From an uncultured Mycoplasmatales bacterium (GTDB lineage: Bacteria > Bacillota_I > Bacilli_A > Mycoplasmatales > Mycoplasmoidaceae), in contig CAJTRF010000001.1 of the NCBI GenBank assembly GCA_910578525.1, forward strand, positions 20,350-84,349: 64,000 bases of DNA. The letters run 5' to 3'. Below the pieces are notes generated by a model, which was not told where the DNA came from, ran no database searches, and saw only the letters and a program-made list of their open reading frames with translations. Position numbers and translations under genes: made by a program. Below are positions 46,021 to 56,820 of the stretch, piece by piece (position 1 is the first letter of the stretch; every line of letters starts with the position of its first letter).

Positions 46021-47189
46021 TGAAAATAATTTATCTTAAATATGGTGAACTTACTTTAAAAGGTAAAAATAAAAAAGTATTTATCAACCAATTATTTCAA
46101 AACATTAAGATTGCTCTCAAAGATTTTGATTTAAAAATTATTAAGCAATACGATTCTTCTTTAATTAAAGAGATTAAGGAAAAAGATTTTGATGGAGTTA
46201 TTTCTGTTTTAAAAAATATTCCAGGTATTTCCCAAATAATTGTTGCCCAAGAATTAGAAAGAAATTACAATGATTTAGTTAAATTTTTAGTTGACAAATT
46301 CTCAAATTTAAAAGAGTTAACTCTCTTTAAAATTGAAACAAAAAGAAATGATAAATCATATGAATTAAATTCAATGGAATTTTCAAGAAAACTTGGTCAT
46401 GATTTGTTAGTTTCTAACAAATTGCTAAAGGTTGATGTTAAAAATCCTCAATACAAAATTATTGTAGAAATCCATAAAAACAACTTTATTTGTTACACAA
46501 ATAAAATAAATGGAAGAGGCGGCTTTCCAATTGGTGTTGGTGGGAAGGTATTAATGTTAATATCTGGTGGTATTGATTCACCAGTAGCTGCTGGATTATT
46601 AATGAAAAAAGGTTACAAAGTAGATTTCTTAACATTTATTTCTCCTCCTCATACTAAACCAGAAGCCTTAACCAAAACTGAAGACTTAGTTAAAACATTA
46701 ACCAAAACTTGTCCTTATGTTCCAAAATTATTTGTATGCAATTTCACTAAATTGCAACATGAGTTATCTCATATCTCTGATCATTCTTATCAAATAACTT
46801 TAATGAGAAGATATTTCTTTAGAATTGCTCAAGAATTAAAGAATAAATTTGATTATGACGCAATAGCAACTGGTGAATCATTAGGACAAGTTGCTAGTCA
46901 AACCATTCAAAGTATAAATACCATTGAATCCGTATTAAATAATACAGTTGTTTTGCGTCCGCTACTAACATATGATAAATTAGAAATTATTAATTTAGCA
47001 AATCAATTTTGCACATATGAAATTTCTATTTTACCATATGCTGACTCATGTTCTTTGTTTGTTCCTGCCAATCCTGTAACTAAGCCAACTATTCATAAAG
47101 CTGAAAAGTTAGAAAATGAATTAGACCTAATTAATGAACTTTATAATATAACTATTGAGAAGTATATTGAAACTAAGTTAATTAAATAA
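46020..47189 (+). CDS. thiI: tRNA 4-thiouridine synthetase ThiI
   Basis: Adenylates tRNA U8 and puts in sulfur. It has 389 residues: an N-terminal ferredoxin-like domain (YLKYGELTLKGKNKKVF), a THUMP domain, and the PP-loop VLMLISGGIDSPVAAGLL in the second half, with TGESLGQVASQTIQSI close to the end. There is no rhodanese domain, as in other Firmicutes, so a desulfurase must donate sulfur directly. In M. genitalium thiI also neighbours a DHH protein gene. Confidence 0.95.
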   Translation: MKIIYLKYGELTLKGKNKKVFINQLFQNIKIALKDFDLKIIKQYDSSLIKEIKEKDFDGVISVLKNIPGISQIIVAQELERNYNDLVKFLVDKFSNLKELTLFKIETKRNDKSYELNSMEFSRKLGHDLLVSNKLLKVDVKNPQYKIIVEIHKNNFICYTNKINGRGGFPIGVGGKVLMLISGGIDSPVAAGLLMKKGYKVDFLTFISPPHTKPEALTKTEDLVKTLTKTCPYVPKLFVCNFTKLQHELSHISDHSYQITLMRRYFFRIAQELKNKFDYDAIATGESLGQVASQTIQSINTIESVLNNTVVLRPLLTYDKLEIINLANQFCTYEISILPYADSCSLFVPANPVTKPTIHKAEKLENELDLINELYNITIEKYIETKLIK

Positions 47190-47190
47190 T

Positions 47191-48162
47191 ATGGAATTTA
47201 TTAAAAAAACTATTATTGAAAAAATCAATAGTTATAACAAAATATCACTATTTTTTCATGAAGTTCCTGACTTTGATGCTTTGGGAGCATGTTATGGTCT
47301 AAAGCGTTTTATCAAGGATATAGCTCCTGAAAAAGAAGTTAAAATTATTGGTTTAGATATCATTGATGATTTCTTTTCAAAGGGATTCTTTGAATTTGAT
47401 CATACACATGTTGGAAATTCATTTATTAGTCAATCATTGGGAATTATTCTAGATACAGCCAATGAACAAAGGATTTGAACTAACAGACATAGATATTGTA
47501 AAGAGTTAATCAGAATCGATCACCACCCACAAGTAGAATCAATTGCCAATATCGAGTGAATCGATCCATCGTATCCAGCAACTTGTCAAATGGTTGCCGA
47601 ATTATTATTCGATTGAAATTCAAAATATGTGCTAGCCCCAACAGCAATGTATCTATATGCAGGCATTGTTACTGATACTGGTAGATTCTTACACTCTAAT
47701 ACAAACCCAACAACATTAACAATTGCAGGTAAATTACTAAATACTGGCTTTAATAGACAATCTATTAACGATGCTTTGTATTTAAGAAATTACAAGCAAC
47801 TAAAATTTGATTCTTACGTTATTTCAAAAATTGTTTTCTTAAAAAATAAAAAGTTTGCTTATGCTGTTTTAGGAAAAAAATCTTTTGATAGATACGACAT
47901 TGATGTTAGAATGTCAATGGTACAAATTTTAAACAATATTGAAGGTGTCGAAGTTTGAATGAGCTGTTATTATGACAAAACCAAAAAATCTTGAAGAGGT
48001 TCTCTACGAAGTAGAGAATTACCAATTAATCAAATTGCTGAAAAGCATAATGGCGGCGGTCATAAATTAGCAGCTGGTTTCACTTTAAAAAACAAAAGAG
48101 AAATTAGACAAATTAAAAAAGAAGTTATTCAATATTTACAACAAGTTCAAAAAGTTTATTAA
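47191..48162 (+). CDS. nrnA: DHH/DHHA1 phosphodiesterase (NrnA-type oligoribonuclease/pAp phosphatase)
   Basis: A 323-residue member of the NrnA family, which degrades short RNA oligonucleotides and dephosphorylates pAp. The DHH domain has FFHEVPDFDALGACYGL, ILDTANEQR and LIRIDHHPQVESI; the DHHA1 domain ends with KHNGGGHKLAAGF. Four or five Trp are TGA, so the protein appears broken under the standard code. It follows thiI by 1 base. Some family members act on cyclic dinucleotides, which cannot be excluded. Confidence 0.9.
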
Positions 48163-48186
48163 AAATTTATATATAATTAAATTGCT

Positions 48187-48420
48187 ATGAGTAAGACAAA
48201 AACACTAAGAGTCTCTGATGTAGATCCAGAAGAATTTGAAAGAATTAAGGTCGAAGAAACTAAAGTAGTTAACCTTAAAGACTTAGGTGATTTATCTTCT
48301 TCGAATATAGATGAGGAATTATCTAAACTTTCAAAAAAACAACTTAAATATCGTTTAAAATACGAAGAAACTGATCCTGTAGTTATTGCTAAGATCAAAG
48401 AACTACTTAGAAACATGTAG
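48187..48420 (+). CDS. Small hypothetical charged protein upstream of dnaE
   Basis: Not recognised. 77 residues, highly charged, without Cys or membrane segments: MSKTKTLRVSDVDPEEFERI and onward, ending KIKELLRNM. The second half is predicted helical (SKLSKKQLKYRLKYEE). It lies 24 bases after the DHH gene and 5 bases before dnaE, so it is cotranscribed with both. Its small size and position suggest an accessory protein, but nothing identifies it. Confidence 0.6.
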   Translation: MSKTKTLRVSDVDPEEFERIKVEETKVVNLKDLGDLSSSNIDEELSKLSKKQLKYRLKYEETDPVVIAKIKELLRNM

Positions 48421-48425
48421 TAAAA

Positions 48426-51359
48426 ATGTTTATTAACCTTAATACACATTCATACTATTCATTATTAATGTCATCAATTACTATTGATGACATTATTAAT
48501 TTTGCAATTAAAAATAAACAGAAATATGTTTCATTAATTGATATTAATTCAATGTATGGAACAATTGAGTTTTATCATAAAGCTATTAATAATAACTTAA
48601 TACCTATTATTGGGTTACAAATAGAATATCAAAATGAAAAAGTCATTCTTGTTGCTAAAGATAACAATGGTTGTAAAAATTTATTTAAAATTTCTTCACT
48701 TGTAATGACTGATAGAGAATTAGATTTGCCTCAACATCTATCAAATTTATTTGTAATTGTTGATGATACATCTAAATGCTCATGAATAAAAGATCATGAA
48801 AGTTCTTTTAGTTTGAATCAAAATGCAAATGATTGCATTGCATGTAAAGAAGCGTTCTTTGAAAATAAGGATGATATTGAATACATTAAAGTTCTGCACG
48901 CTATTAAAGATGGTATTACATATAAAGATGTAGGAGATTTATCAGAGCTATCTGACAATTACATGTTGAATGAAGAACAAGCATCTAAATTGTATTCTAA
49001 AAAATCATTAGAAAATTTAAGTAAACTTTTAAGTTCATGTAAATGAACTATGGAATTTAATAAAGAACATCACTTTATTAAATACAACAAAAAATATAAT
49101 TCTAAAGATTTGCTTCAAGCAATGTGTGTTGAAGGTTTAAAGAAGAGATTAAACTCTACTGATGCACCAATAAGCTACATTAATAGATTAACCCATGAAT
49201 TAGATGTTATTGATAAAATGGGCTTTAACGACTATTTTTTAGTTGTTCAAGATTATGTTAGCTTTGCTAAACATAATGGAATTTTAGTAGGACCTGGTAG
49301 AGGTTCTGCAGCTGGTTCTTTAGTTTCATATACATTAGGGATTACTGAAATTGATCCACTTCAATACGGATTGATCTTTGAAAGATTTTTAAATCCAGAT
49401 CGTAATACTATGCCTGATATTGATGTTGATTTTATGGATGATCGACGTGGTGAGGTTATTGAGTATATTCATAATAGATATTCACAAGAACACGTTGCTC
49501 ATATCTTAACTTTTCAAAAAATGAAAAGTAAAATGGCTATTAGGGATGTTTGCCGTGCTTTTGAATTTGATTTAAAACTTGTGGGATTAATTTCAAAAGA
49601 ATTCCCATCATCTTTCTTCGACTCAAGTATTGAGGAAATTATTAAATCTAATAAAAAAGTTGCTGAATATGCGAATAAATATCCAAAGATATTTAAGATT
49701 GCAAACAAACTTGTAGGATTTCCAAGACAAATAGGTCAACATGCAGCAGGTATTATTATTTCAGATAAACCATTAGATGAAATTATCCCAATTCAATCTT
49801 CAACAGACAACATTTATTCAACTCAATTCTCAATGGAATATCTTGAACCTTTAGGTTTGATTAAAATGGATATTCTAGGTCTAGTAAATCTAGCAACTAT
49901 TGATCAATGTTTGAAATTAATTGAACAAACAATTGGTCAAAAAATCAATCTTTCTAAAATTCCTTTAAATAACCATTCTGTATTTAAAGAATTATCTAAC
50001 GGAAATACACAAGGTATATTTCAATTAGAATCTCCTGGAATGACTAATTTAATTAGAAGAATTAAACCTGTAAACATTGAAGATATTTCAATAACTTCGG
50101 CTTTATTTAGACCAGGACCACAAAAAAACATTAATACTTACCTAGAAAATAAAGCTCATCCAGAAACTATAGAATATTTAAATGATGATTTTAAATCTGT
50201 TTTAAGTTCTACATACAATATCATCATTTATCAAGAACAAGTTATTGAAATGGTTAAACGGGTTGCCAAATTTAGTCTTGCACAAGCTGATATGTTTAGA
50301 CGCGCTATTTCAAAAAAGAATGCAGATAAAATATCAAGTCTAAAAGAAAAATTCATTGAAGGCGGAATAAAGAATGGTTATTCACAAAAAGAAGTAACTC
50401 AAATTTTTGATTATATTTATGAATTTGCTAATTATGGTTTTAACCACTCACACTCATTAGCATATTCATATGTAAGTTACTGAATGGCTTATTTAAAATT
50501 TAAATATCCATTGCAATTCTTTACAACCTTATTGTCATCTAATGACAATAGTGCTGATAAAATTGCTATGTATGTTGCTGATGCTAAAAAATGTGGAATC
50601 AATATTTATCCACCTAGCATTCAAGATTCACATTTTAACTTCAGCATTAAAAAATCCAAAATCATTTTTGGTTTCAATGCAATTAAGGGTATTGGCAGAG
50701 AAACAATTAATAAAATTTTAAGTATTAGAAATGAACAGCCTAATCATGAATTTAAGAATATGTTCTATGCTATTGGATTATTAGCAAATAATTCCATTGG
50801 AATTAAAACTATAGAAATTTTAATCAAAGCAGGATGTTTTGATTGTTTTTTAGAAAAAAATCAAACTAGATTATTTATTCTAAAAAACTTAGAAGAAATC
50901 TTTAAAGCAAGTAGATTAATGAAACCTAATGGAGAATTTATTATTTCTCCTAATTTAGTTGAAATTATTCCAACAAACGAAGAAATCTTAGAATTACAAG
51001 AAGAACAATTTAATTTACTAGGAGTAAATTTTGCAGAACATCCTGTAATAACCATTAGAAATAACTATAAAGGTAGTGAAACAATTTCAACATTAGCAGA
51101 TGTTTCAAATAACACTTCTGGATTTATTCACTGTTTTGTTGTTCTAGACAGTTTTAGAGAAATTAAAACTAAAACAGGTTTGCCAATGGCGTTTGCAAAA
51201 ATAGAAGATGATACAAAAGTATCAGATGTTGTTATTTTCCCTGGTGTTTATACTAAAGCAAAAGGTATAATTAAAAAAGGTGAAATCTATTTGGTGTGTG
51301 TTAAAAACGCACCACGTGGCCTTCAACTAATGAGTATTAAAGAAATAGATCATGAGTAA
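48426..51359 (+). CDS. dnaE: DNA polymerase III alpha subunit (DnaE type)
   Basis: A replicative C-family polymerase, 977 residues. The PHP domain opens with FINLNTHSYYSLLMSSI. The palm catalytic motif is MPDIDVDFMDDRRGEV (Asp331, Asp333). GPGRGSAAGSLVSY, GQHAAGIIIS and the fingers region (FRRAISKKNADKI, YGFNHSHSLAYSYVSYW) are present. A C-terminal HhH and OB-like region is short (TSGFIHCFVVLDSFRE), consistent with the shorter DnaE of Firmicutes that works beside PolC. The stop overlaps the exonuclease gene by 8 bases; in M. genitalium the two also lie together. Confidence 0.96.
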
Positions 51360-52224
51360 AAAAGCAATTGTAATTGATGGCAACTCTCTTATATATAGAG
51401 TGTTTTATGCTACTTACCAACAATTAGACTACTATAAAAAAAATAATTTACCACCGGCTAATGCTATTAGATTAGTAGCTAGTATTATTCTTAAATTATT
51501 AAATGAGAATCAATATGACTATGCATTATTCGCTCTTGATTCTCATAAGAAAACATTTAGAACTGAACAATTCGAAGACTATAAAGCTGGACGTAAACCA
51601 ATGCCAGAAGAGTTACTGAGTCAATTAGAAGATATTAAAAATATAGTTTCTGCTATAGGTTTAAATATTGAAGCAATTCCTGGAATAGAAGCAGACGATA
51701 TTATTGGTAGCTATTGCAAAATAATGAATGATTCTGATATTGATGTTACTATCTTTACTTCAGATCGTGATATGCTTCAATTAGTTAGTCCCAAAACATC
51801 TGTTTCATTTTTCGTAAAAGGAATATCTGTTAGAGATTTATATACAGAACAAAACTTTTGTCAAAAGTTTATGGGATTAAAACCCTGTCAAATTCCTGAC
51901 TTTAAAGGAATTTCTGGAGACTCTTCCGATAACTTAACAGGTGTTAAAGGCATTGGACCTAAAACTGCTGTTAGTCTTTTACAAAAATACGGATCATTAG
52001 ATGACATCTACAATCATATAAATGATCTTAATGAAACACAAGCTAAAAAATTTAACGAATGTAAAGATCATGCTAAACTTTGCAAAAGTTTAGCTACTAT
52101 TCGTTTAGACATTTTAAACAATAGATCAATAAATGAATTTTTAACAAAGAACTTTAATGTAGAAGAGTTTGAAAAAATAATAACTTATTACAAACTTGAT
52201 TCTTTAAGGAACTTATTAAAATAA
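51352..52224 (+). CDS. Stand-alone 5'-3' exonuclease (PolA N-terminal domain type)
   Basis: A 290-residue flap endonuclease/exonuclease of the kind found at the N-terminus of DNA polymerase I, but with no polymerase domain, as usual in mycoplasmas. Metal-binding residues lie in AIVIDGNSLIYRVFY, IPGIEADDIIGSY, FTSDRDMLQLV and FKGISGDSSDNLTGVKGIGPKTA, the last being the H3TH motif. It removes RNA primers or flaps during lagging-strand processing. It is translationally coupled to dnaE. Confidence 0.93.
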   Translation: MSKKAIVIDGNSLIYRVFYATYQQLDYYKKNNLPPANAIRLVASIILKLLNENQYDYALFALDSHKKTFRTEQFEDYKAGRKPMPEELLSQLEDIKNIVSAIGLNIEAIPGIEADDIIGSYCKIMNDSDIDVTIFTSDRDMLQLVSPKTSVSFFVKGISVRDLYTEQNFCQKFMGLKPCQIPDFKGISGDSSDNLTGVKGIGPKTAVSLLQKYGSLDDIYNHINDLNETQAKKFNECKDHAKLCKSLATIRLDILNNRSINEFLTKNFNVEEFEKIITYYKLDSLRNLLK

Positions 52225-52250
52225 TTTGTTCCAATATATAATAAATATAT

Positions 52251-52811
52251 ATGGTAAAAATCGGTATTATTGTAGCAAATGGTACAGAAGACTCAGAGTT
52301 AGTTGTCCCTGTAGACATTTGAAATCGTGCTGGAATAATTACTAAAATTATTTCAATTCACAAGAAGAAAAACGTTCTTCTTGCAAACGGTATTAAAGTT
52401 TCATGTCACGAAACTTTAGATGTTGAAAACTTAAGTAAATATAATGCAATATATTTACCAGGTGGTACAAAAGGTGTTGAACAATTATCATCAACTAATA
52501 CCCCTAAGTTAATTAATTTTTTAAAAGGCAACACAAATAGTAATGTATGATTCTTATCTATTTGCGCTGCTACAAGCATATATGGAAAATTAGGAATGCT
52601 AAAAGGTGTTAAAGCAACTTGTTATCCAGGTTACGAATCTAGTTTTAGATCTTCTTATGTTAAACAACCAGTAGTTGTTTCTAAACACTTTATCACTGCG
52701 AATGGTCCAGGTAGTGTTTTTGATTTTGCATTTAAAGTTGTTGAAAAATTAGTAAGCCCTGCTATGGCTAAAAAAGTAGCAAATGATATGTTATACAAAG
52801 GAAATAAATAA
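52251..52811 (+). CDS. DJ-1/PfpI family protein
   Basis: A 186-residue flavodoxin-like protein of the DJ-1/PfpI superfamily. The nucleophile elbow is WFLSICAATSIYGKLG, with Cys105. An acidic partner lies in the first region (IVANGTEDSELVVPVDIW). YLPGGTKGVEQL is the usual glycine-rich loop and HFITANGPGSVFDFA the conserved end. Such proteins act in oxidative or glyoxal stress, or as chaperone-like factors; the exact role is open. It lies 26 bases after the exonuclease gene, with a TATAAT-like stretch in that gap, and 2 bases before hpf. Confidence 0.88.
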
Positions 52812-52813
52812 TT

Positions 52814-53110
52814 ATGAATTTTACAATTAGATGAAAAGACTGCAAAAAAAGTGATGCAATTGCAAACCACTTACAAAATAAAATGGATAATTTCCAAGAT
52901 TTCCATTTTGTTGAAGATGATGGTAAGGTAGAAATCGTTTATTATGCAAAGCAAAATAAATATACCTGTAGAATGAACGTTCATGTTAAAACTAAAGGTA
53001 TCATTAGAGCAGAAGCTAATGCTTATGATGTAATTACATCAATTAATGATTGTGCTAATAAAATTACCGATCAATTAAGACGTGTAAAAACGCAATTCAA
53101 AGATAGATAA
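52814..53110 (+). CDS. hpf: Ribosome hibernation promoting factor (short HPF)
   Basis: A 98-residue HPF/RaiA-type protein that binds the 30S subunit in slow growth. It starts MNFTIRWKDCKKSDAIANHL and has VEIVYYAKQNKYTCRMNVHV and GIIRAEANAYDVITSI, matching the beta-alpha-beta-beta-beta-alpha fold. The long-form C-terminal dimerisation domain of most Firmicutes is missing, so this is the short type. A hairpin-T terminator follows within 10 bases. Confidence 0.88.
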
Positions 53111-53116
53111 AAAACA

Positions 53117-53150
53117 AACGCACTCAATGTGCATTTTTTTATTTTTTTCA
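53117..53150 (+). terminator. Rho-independent terminator after hpf
   Basis: GCAC (53120-53123), loop TCAAT and GTGC (53129-53132), followed by A and seven T, then more T-rich sequence. The stem is only 4 bases, but the position right after the hpf stop and before a new lipoprotein unit supports it. Confidence 0.6.
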
Positions 53151-53197
53151 AAAAATGTTGCAAAAAAAAAGAATATAAATATCATGTAGGAGGAAAT

Positions 53198-54053
53198 ATG
53201 AATAAGAAAATACTAAAATCAATTTTGAGTGTTGCATCAGGAATTGCAATCATTTCATCAATTCCGTTTGCAGTTACTAGTTGCGGATGCTCATCAGAAA
53301 AAAATAATTCCGTTACCTGATAGTGTTTATGAAATTGATACAAACAATGTTTTACAAGGATTTAAAAGTGATTTTTTAAATAATCCAGATTCTGAAATTT
53401 ATAAAGATAAACTTACTGATTGTAATTCAATAATAATTCCGGCAAGAGTAACAAGTATTGCTGATAATGCTTTTTACGATAATCCTCAATCTGGTCCTCC
53501 AAGCTCAAAAATCCCATCATTTATTGCAAAACTAACTTTTGCTGATGGTTCTAATTGCTCTACAATTGGAAGATATAGTTTTTCACGGTCTTCTTTAACT
53601 TCTGCTACTTTGCCTGATAGTTTAACTACGATTAGTAATTTTGCTTTTTTTACCTGTGAAGAATTAACTTCTGTAAAGTTCTCGAGTAGTTTACAATCAA
53701 TTGGTCAATATGCTCTTTGTGTTTGTAATTTAACTTCTCTTGACTTATCAAAATGTATCAATCTAACTTCGATTGGTTCACATTCCTTTGAAGCGTCCAT
53801 GTCATTACATTCTGTAACATTCCCAGGTAGTTTACAATCAATTGGTGAATTTGCTTTTATGAGTTGTTCATCTCTTGAAGAAATTATTTGAAATAATTTA
53901 AACAGCGCTCCAACAATTGAAGCTAATGCAGCTTTTTATGATGTTGCAAATACAGGACATGTTAAATCAACAGGAAGTTATACTTCTAGTGAATTATTAT
54001 CACTTTTAAAAGAAAATGGTTTGCCGGATGGCTGAGAAGTAGCTAAAGATTAA
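53198..54053 (+). pseudogene. LRR (BspA-like) surface lipoprotein, frameshifted in an A7 run (possibly phase-variable)
   Basis: A strong AGGAGG site precedes the ATG at 53198. The first frame encodes a lipoprotein signal (MNKKILKSILSVASGIAIIS, lipobox VTSC) and stops at 53321-53323. The rest, from about 53298 to 54053, is open in the next frame and carries BspA/TpLRR-type leucine-rich repeats such as LPDSLTTISNFAFF, FSSSLQSIGQYAL and FPGSLQSIGEFAF. The two frames join if one A is removed from the A7 run at 53298-53304, giving 284 residues. The C-terminus (ANTGHVKSTGSYTSSELL, then GLPDGWEVAKD) matches the lipoprotein at 62271-63972. It would be an anchored surface protein, perhaps an adhesin. 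As sequenced it is OFF. Confidence 0.8.
53298..53304 (+). repeat. A7 run at the frameshift of the LRR lipoprotein gene
   Basis: Seven A follow GCTCATCAG, 12 bases after the lipobox Cys codon. Losing one A fuses the signal sequence to the LRR frame. The gene length from start to stop is 856 bases, one more than a multiple of three, consistent with a single surplus base. Confidence 0.7.
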
Positions 54054-54068
54054 TTGCAATTTTGGGAG

Positions 54069-54098
54069 TACACCACTTGGTGTATTTTTATTTTTATG
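54069..54098 (+). terminator. Rho-independent terminator after the LRR lipoprotein gene
   Basis: TACACC (54069-54074), loop ACTT and GGTGTA (54079-54084) form a perfect 6-base stem followed by TTTTTATTTTT. It overlaps the end of the convergent rpmB gene. Confidence 0.8.
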
Positions 54099-54288
54099 CT
54101 AATTTGTTATTTTTTCTTAATGTTTTTAAAGTTCTAGCAGAAACTCTTACTTTCTTAGTTTTGCCATTTTCTTTAATTGTAACCGTTTGAAGATTTAATC
54201 CTCATTGTCTACGTGAATGATTTAATGCGTGGCTTCTTGTATTACCACTCATTGCTTTTTTACCAGTTATTTGATCTTTTCTACTCAT
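54094..54288 (-). CDS. rpmB: 50S ribosomal protein L28
   Basis: A 64-residue ribosomal protein. MSRKDQITGKKAMSGNTRSH is the typical L28 start (zinc-free type), followed by HSRRQWGLNLQTV and KVRVSARTLKTLRKN. The Trp is TGA, which would split the gene under the standard code. It lies 31 bases before pgi's stop on the same strand and ends against the terminator of the convergent lipoprotein gene. Confidence 0.95.
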
Positions 54289-54319
54289 AATCTTTTTGAT
54301 TGTTATTTTATTATATTAA

Positions 54320-55603
54320 TTATTTTCTTTTTAACAAAGAAAACATATTAGTCTTATACGCTTCCACGCCTGGTTGGTCAAATGGATTAATCTTTAATAA
54401 ATAACCGCTCATCATGGCTGCACGACATAATCAAATATATAAATATCCGTAATGGTAAGAATCACATCTAGTAATATGAATAATCAAATTATTTGTTTTA
54501 CCGTTTTTAGTATGAGCTAAAACTGTTCCTTTAAACGCTTGTTCATTAATATAATTTAATGTTTTTTTGTTTAAATATTTTAAACCATCAAGATTATCGT
54601 TAATTGATAATTTTAAATCTTTTCTAGGTTCATCTACTCATAGTGTAGTTTCACAGAAATTTCTAGTTCCTTGTTGCAAGTATTGACCCAATGCATGCAA
54701 GTCAGTGGTAAATAAACTTATAGTTGGATACATTGCCTTGTGAGATTTGCCTTCTGATTCACCAAACAATTGCTTTCATTGTTCTCCAATCATTGTGAGT
54801 GATGGATCATAAACAATAAAGTTTTCAACTTGTATTTTTTTAACAGTATGAAAATAATGTCTGTAACATGCATATAAAAAAGCTGAATTTGATTTTAAAG
54901 AGAAAGTTTTTGTATCATCAAGAGCTTTCTTAGCGCCCTTTAACACTTCTAATGGATCTAATCCTGCTAATACCATTGGAAACATACCAACTGGGGTTAA
55001 TGTTGAATAACGTCCACCAATATCATCAGGAATGTAGAACATTGTTCATTTATTAGCTTTAGCTAATTTATGAAGCGTTCCTGAACAACTATCAGTTATT
55101 GCAACAATCATTTTCTGAGAATATTCTTTACCAAAATTTTTACACATTATTTCTTTAAAGATTCTAAATGTTATAGCAGGTTCTATTGTTGTACCAGATT
55201 TAGAAATAACAATAATGGAAAATTTATTTTTTCCAATTTTCTTAATTACATCATATATGTAAGAAGAAGACATGTTGTGAATGTAAATAAATTTATGATG
55301 ACTAAAACCAATTGATCCTTGAACCATTTCAATTGCTGCTCTTACACCTAAATAACTTCCACCAATACCGATAACTAAAACATACTTAAGATTTTGTTTT
55401 TTTCATTGTTGAGCTTTTTTCTTCATTGCTAACAATTGTTGATTACTGTAGTAATCAATAATGTTTACTCATCCTAATTTTTCAAGACCAGGTAATGTAC
55501 TAGACATCATTTGTCTTTGGATTTTATCAACTTCTTTTTGGTATTTTCTTTGAATTGCTGATTCACTAATTTGAACAGCATTAGATGTAACAAACTTTAG
55601 CAT
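54320..55603 (-). CDS. pgi: Glucose-6-phosphate isomerase
   Basis: Interconverts glucose 6-phosphate and fructose 6-phosphate in glycolysis. It has 427 residues, the short bacterial form. Motifs are YVLVIGIGGSYLGVRAAIE, VISKSGTTIEPAITFR, DDIGGRYSTLTPVGMFP and the ending NPFDQPGVEAYKTNMF. Trp is often TGA. It lies 28 bases downstream of the Ser/Thr kinase gene on the same strand. Confidence 0.97.
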
Positions 55604-55631
55604 ACTTTATATTATTTAAAATTATATATCA

Positions 55632-56816
55632 TTAATAAATTACTTTAATGACCACAGTAATAATTATTATTACTAAAGCTAATAATAATATCACAAAAAT
55701 AAATCATCATTTTTGATAAAATTTTTCATGTTGACGTTGCTTGTTAGTATCAAAAATATTTTTAATTTGAAATGTTCTATCTTTGCTTGGTTTTAACAAT
55801 TTTTCATTAATGCTTGTGGCATTAGATACATTTTTTAAATCATTAATAATTTCTTGAACAGAATGATAACGGTATTTAATATCTTCAGATTTAGATGCAA
55901 TACATCTAAAGATAATATTTTCAATTGCTGGAGTGATATTAGGGTTAATATCACTCATAATGGGCATATCGAATTTAAGAGGCAATTTAATTACTTCTAT
56001 CGAACTATAATTGCTTGAAAAAAATGGTTTTTTACCAATTAACATTTCATAAAAGATAATTCCTAAAGAGAAAAAATCAAATTGTTCAGAGATAAAATTA
56101 TTAGCATTTTTATCATTTGATCTTGCCATCTTGAATACATCAGGAGAAATATATGGATAAGTTCCATATAAAGTTGCCTCATTTGTTAAAACTTTATTTT
56201 CATCATTGTTAGTAAATTCAATCACTGATGAAATACCAAAATCAATAATTTTAACTTGTCTTAAATCATGAGACAATAAAATGTTTTCAGGTTTTAAATC
56301 ACGATGAATAATCTTGTGTTTAAATGAATGAAGTTCTTTAATAGCTATTAAAACTTTTTCAAAAATAAATGTAGCTTCTTTAACACTTAAATAACCATGT
56401 TTGTTTAGATGGTCTCTCAAAGAAATACCATCTACATATTCCATTACAATAATGATAGTATTATCATTATTAATTTTTTCTACTTGGAACGTTCTAACAA
56501 TATTATTTAAATTGTTAACTCTCTTAGTAGTTACACATTCATCTAAAAATTTAATTCATTCACTATCAGAAATAGAAGGATTTCTTGTGACAACCTTAAT
56601 TGCTACATATTTATTTTGCAATGCAAAATAATCAGTTTTGTCAACAAAAGTATCTTCAGCCTTGTAAATTATCGAATTCATGCCTCCACGAGCTATTTCA
56701 TCAATAATTTTATATTGACCTAAAACAATATTCCCTTTTGTGAATATAGGAAGCTCTATTGGTTTTTGTTTAGTTTCTACAGTTTTTTCCTCTTGACTTT
56801 TAATTTTTTCTGACAT
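55632..56816 (-). CDS. Membrane-anchored Ser/Thr protein kinase (PknB/PrkC-like, no PASTA)
   Basis: A 394-residue Hanks-type kinase. Gly loop IARGGMNSIIYKAED, Lys in YVAIKVV, catalytic loop IIHRDLKPENILL, DFGISSV, activation segment YGTYPYISPDVF and FDFFSLGIIFYEMLIGKKPF are all intact. The last ~25 residues form one membrane helix (WWFIFVILLLALVIIIITVV), leaving no external domain: the PASTA repeats seen in PrkC/PknB are absent, as expected without a cell wall. The ATG at 56816 is 4 bases after the PP2C stop. With PP2C it forms a reversible phosphorylation pair; in M. genitalium its relatives are linked to adhesion and surface proteins. Confidence 0.92.
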
Positions 56817-56820
56817 TGTT

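Noticed and set aside
53158..53185. Promoter with an A9 spacer (TTGCAA ... TATCAT) before the LRR lipoprotein that could vary by slippage
   Set aside because: The implied start site would fall on the ribosome-binding site, and the alternative TATAAA gives a 10-base spacer; neither makes a working promoter.
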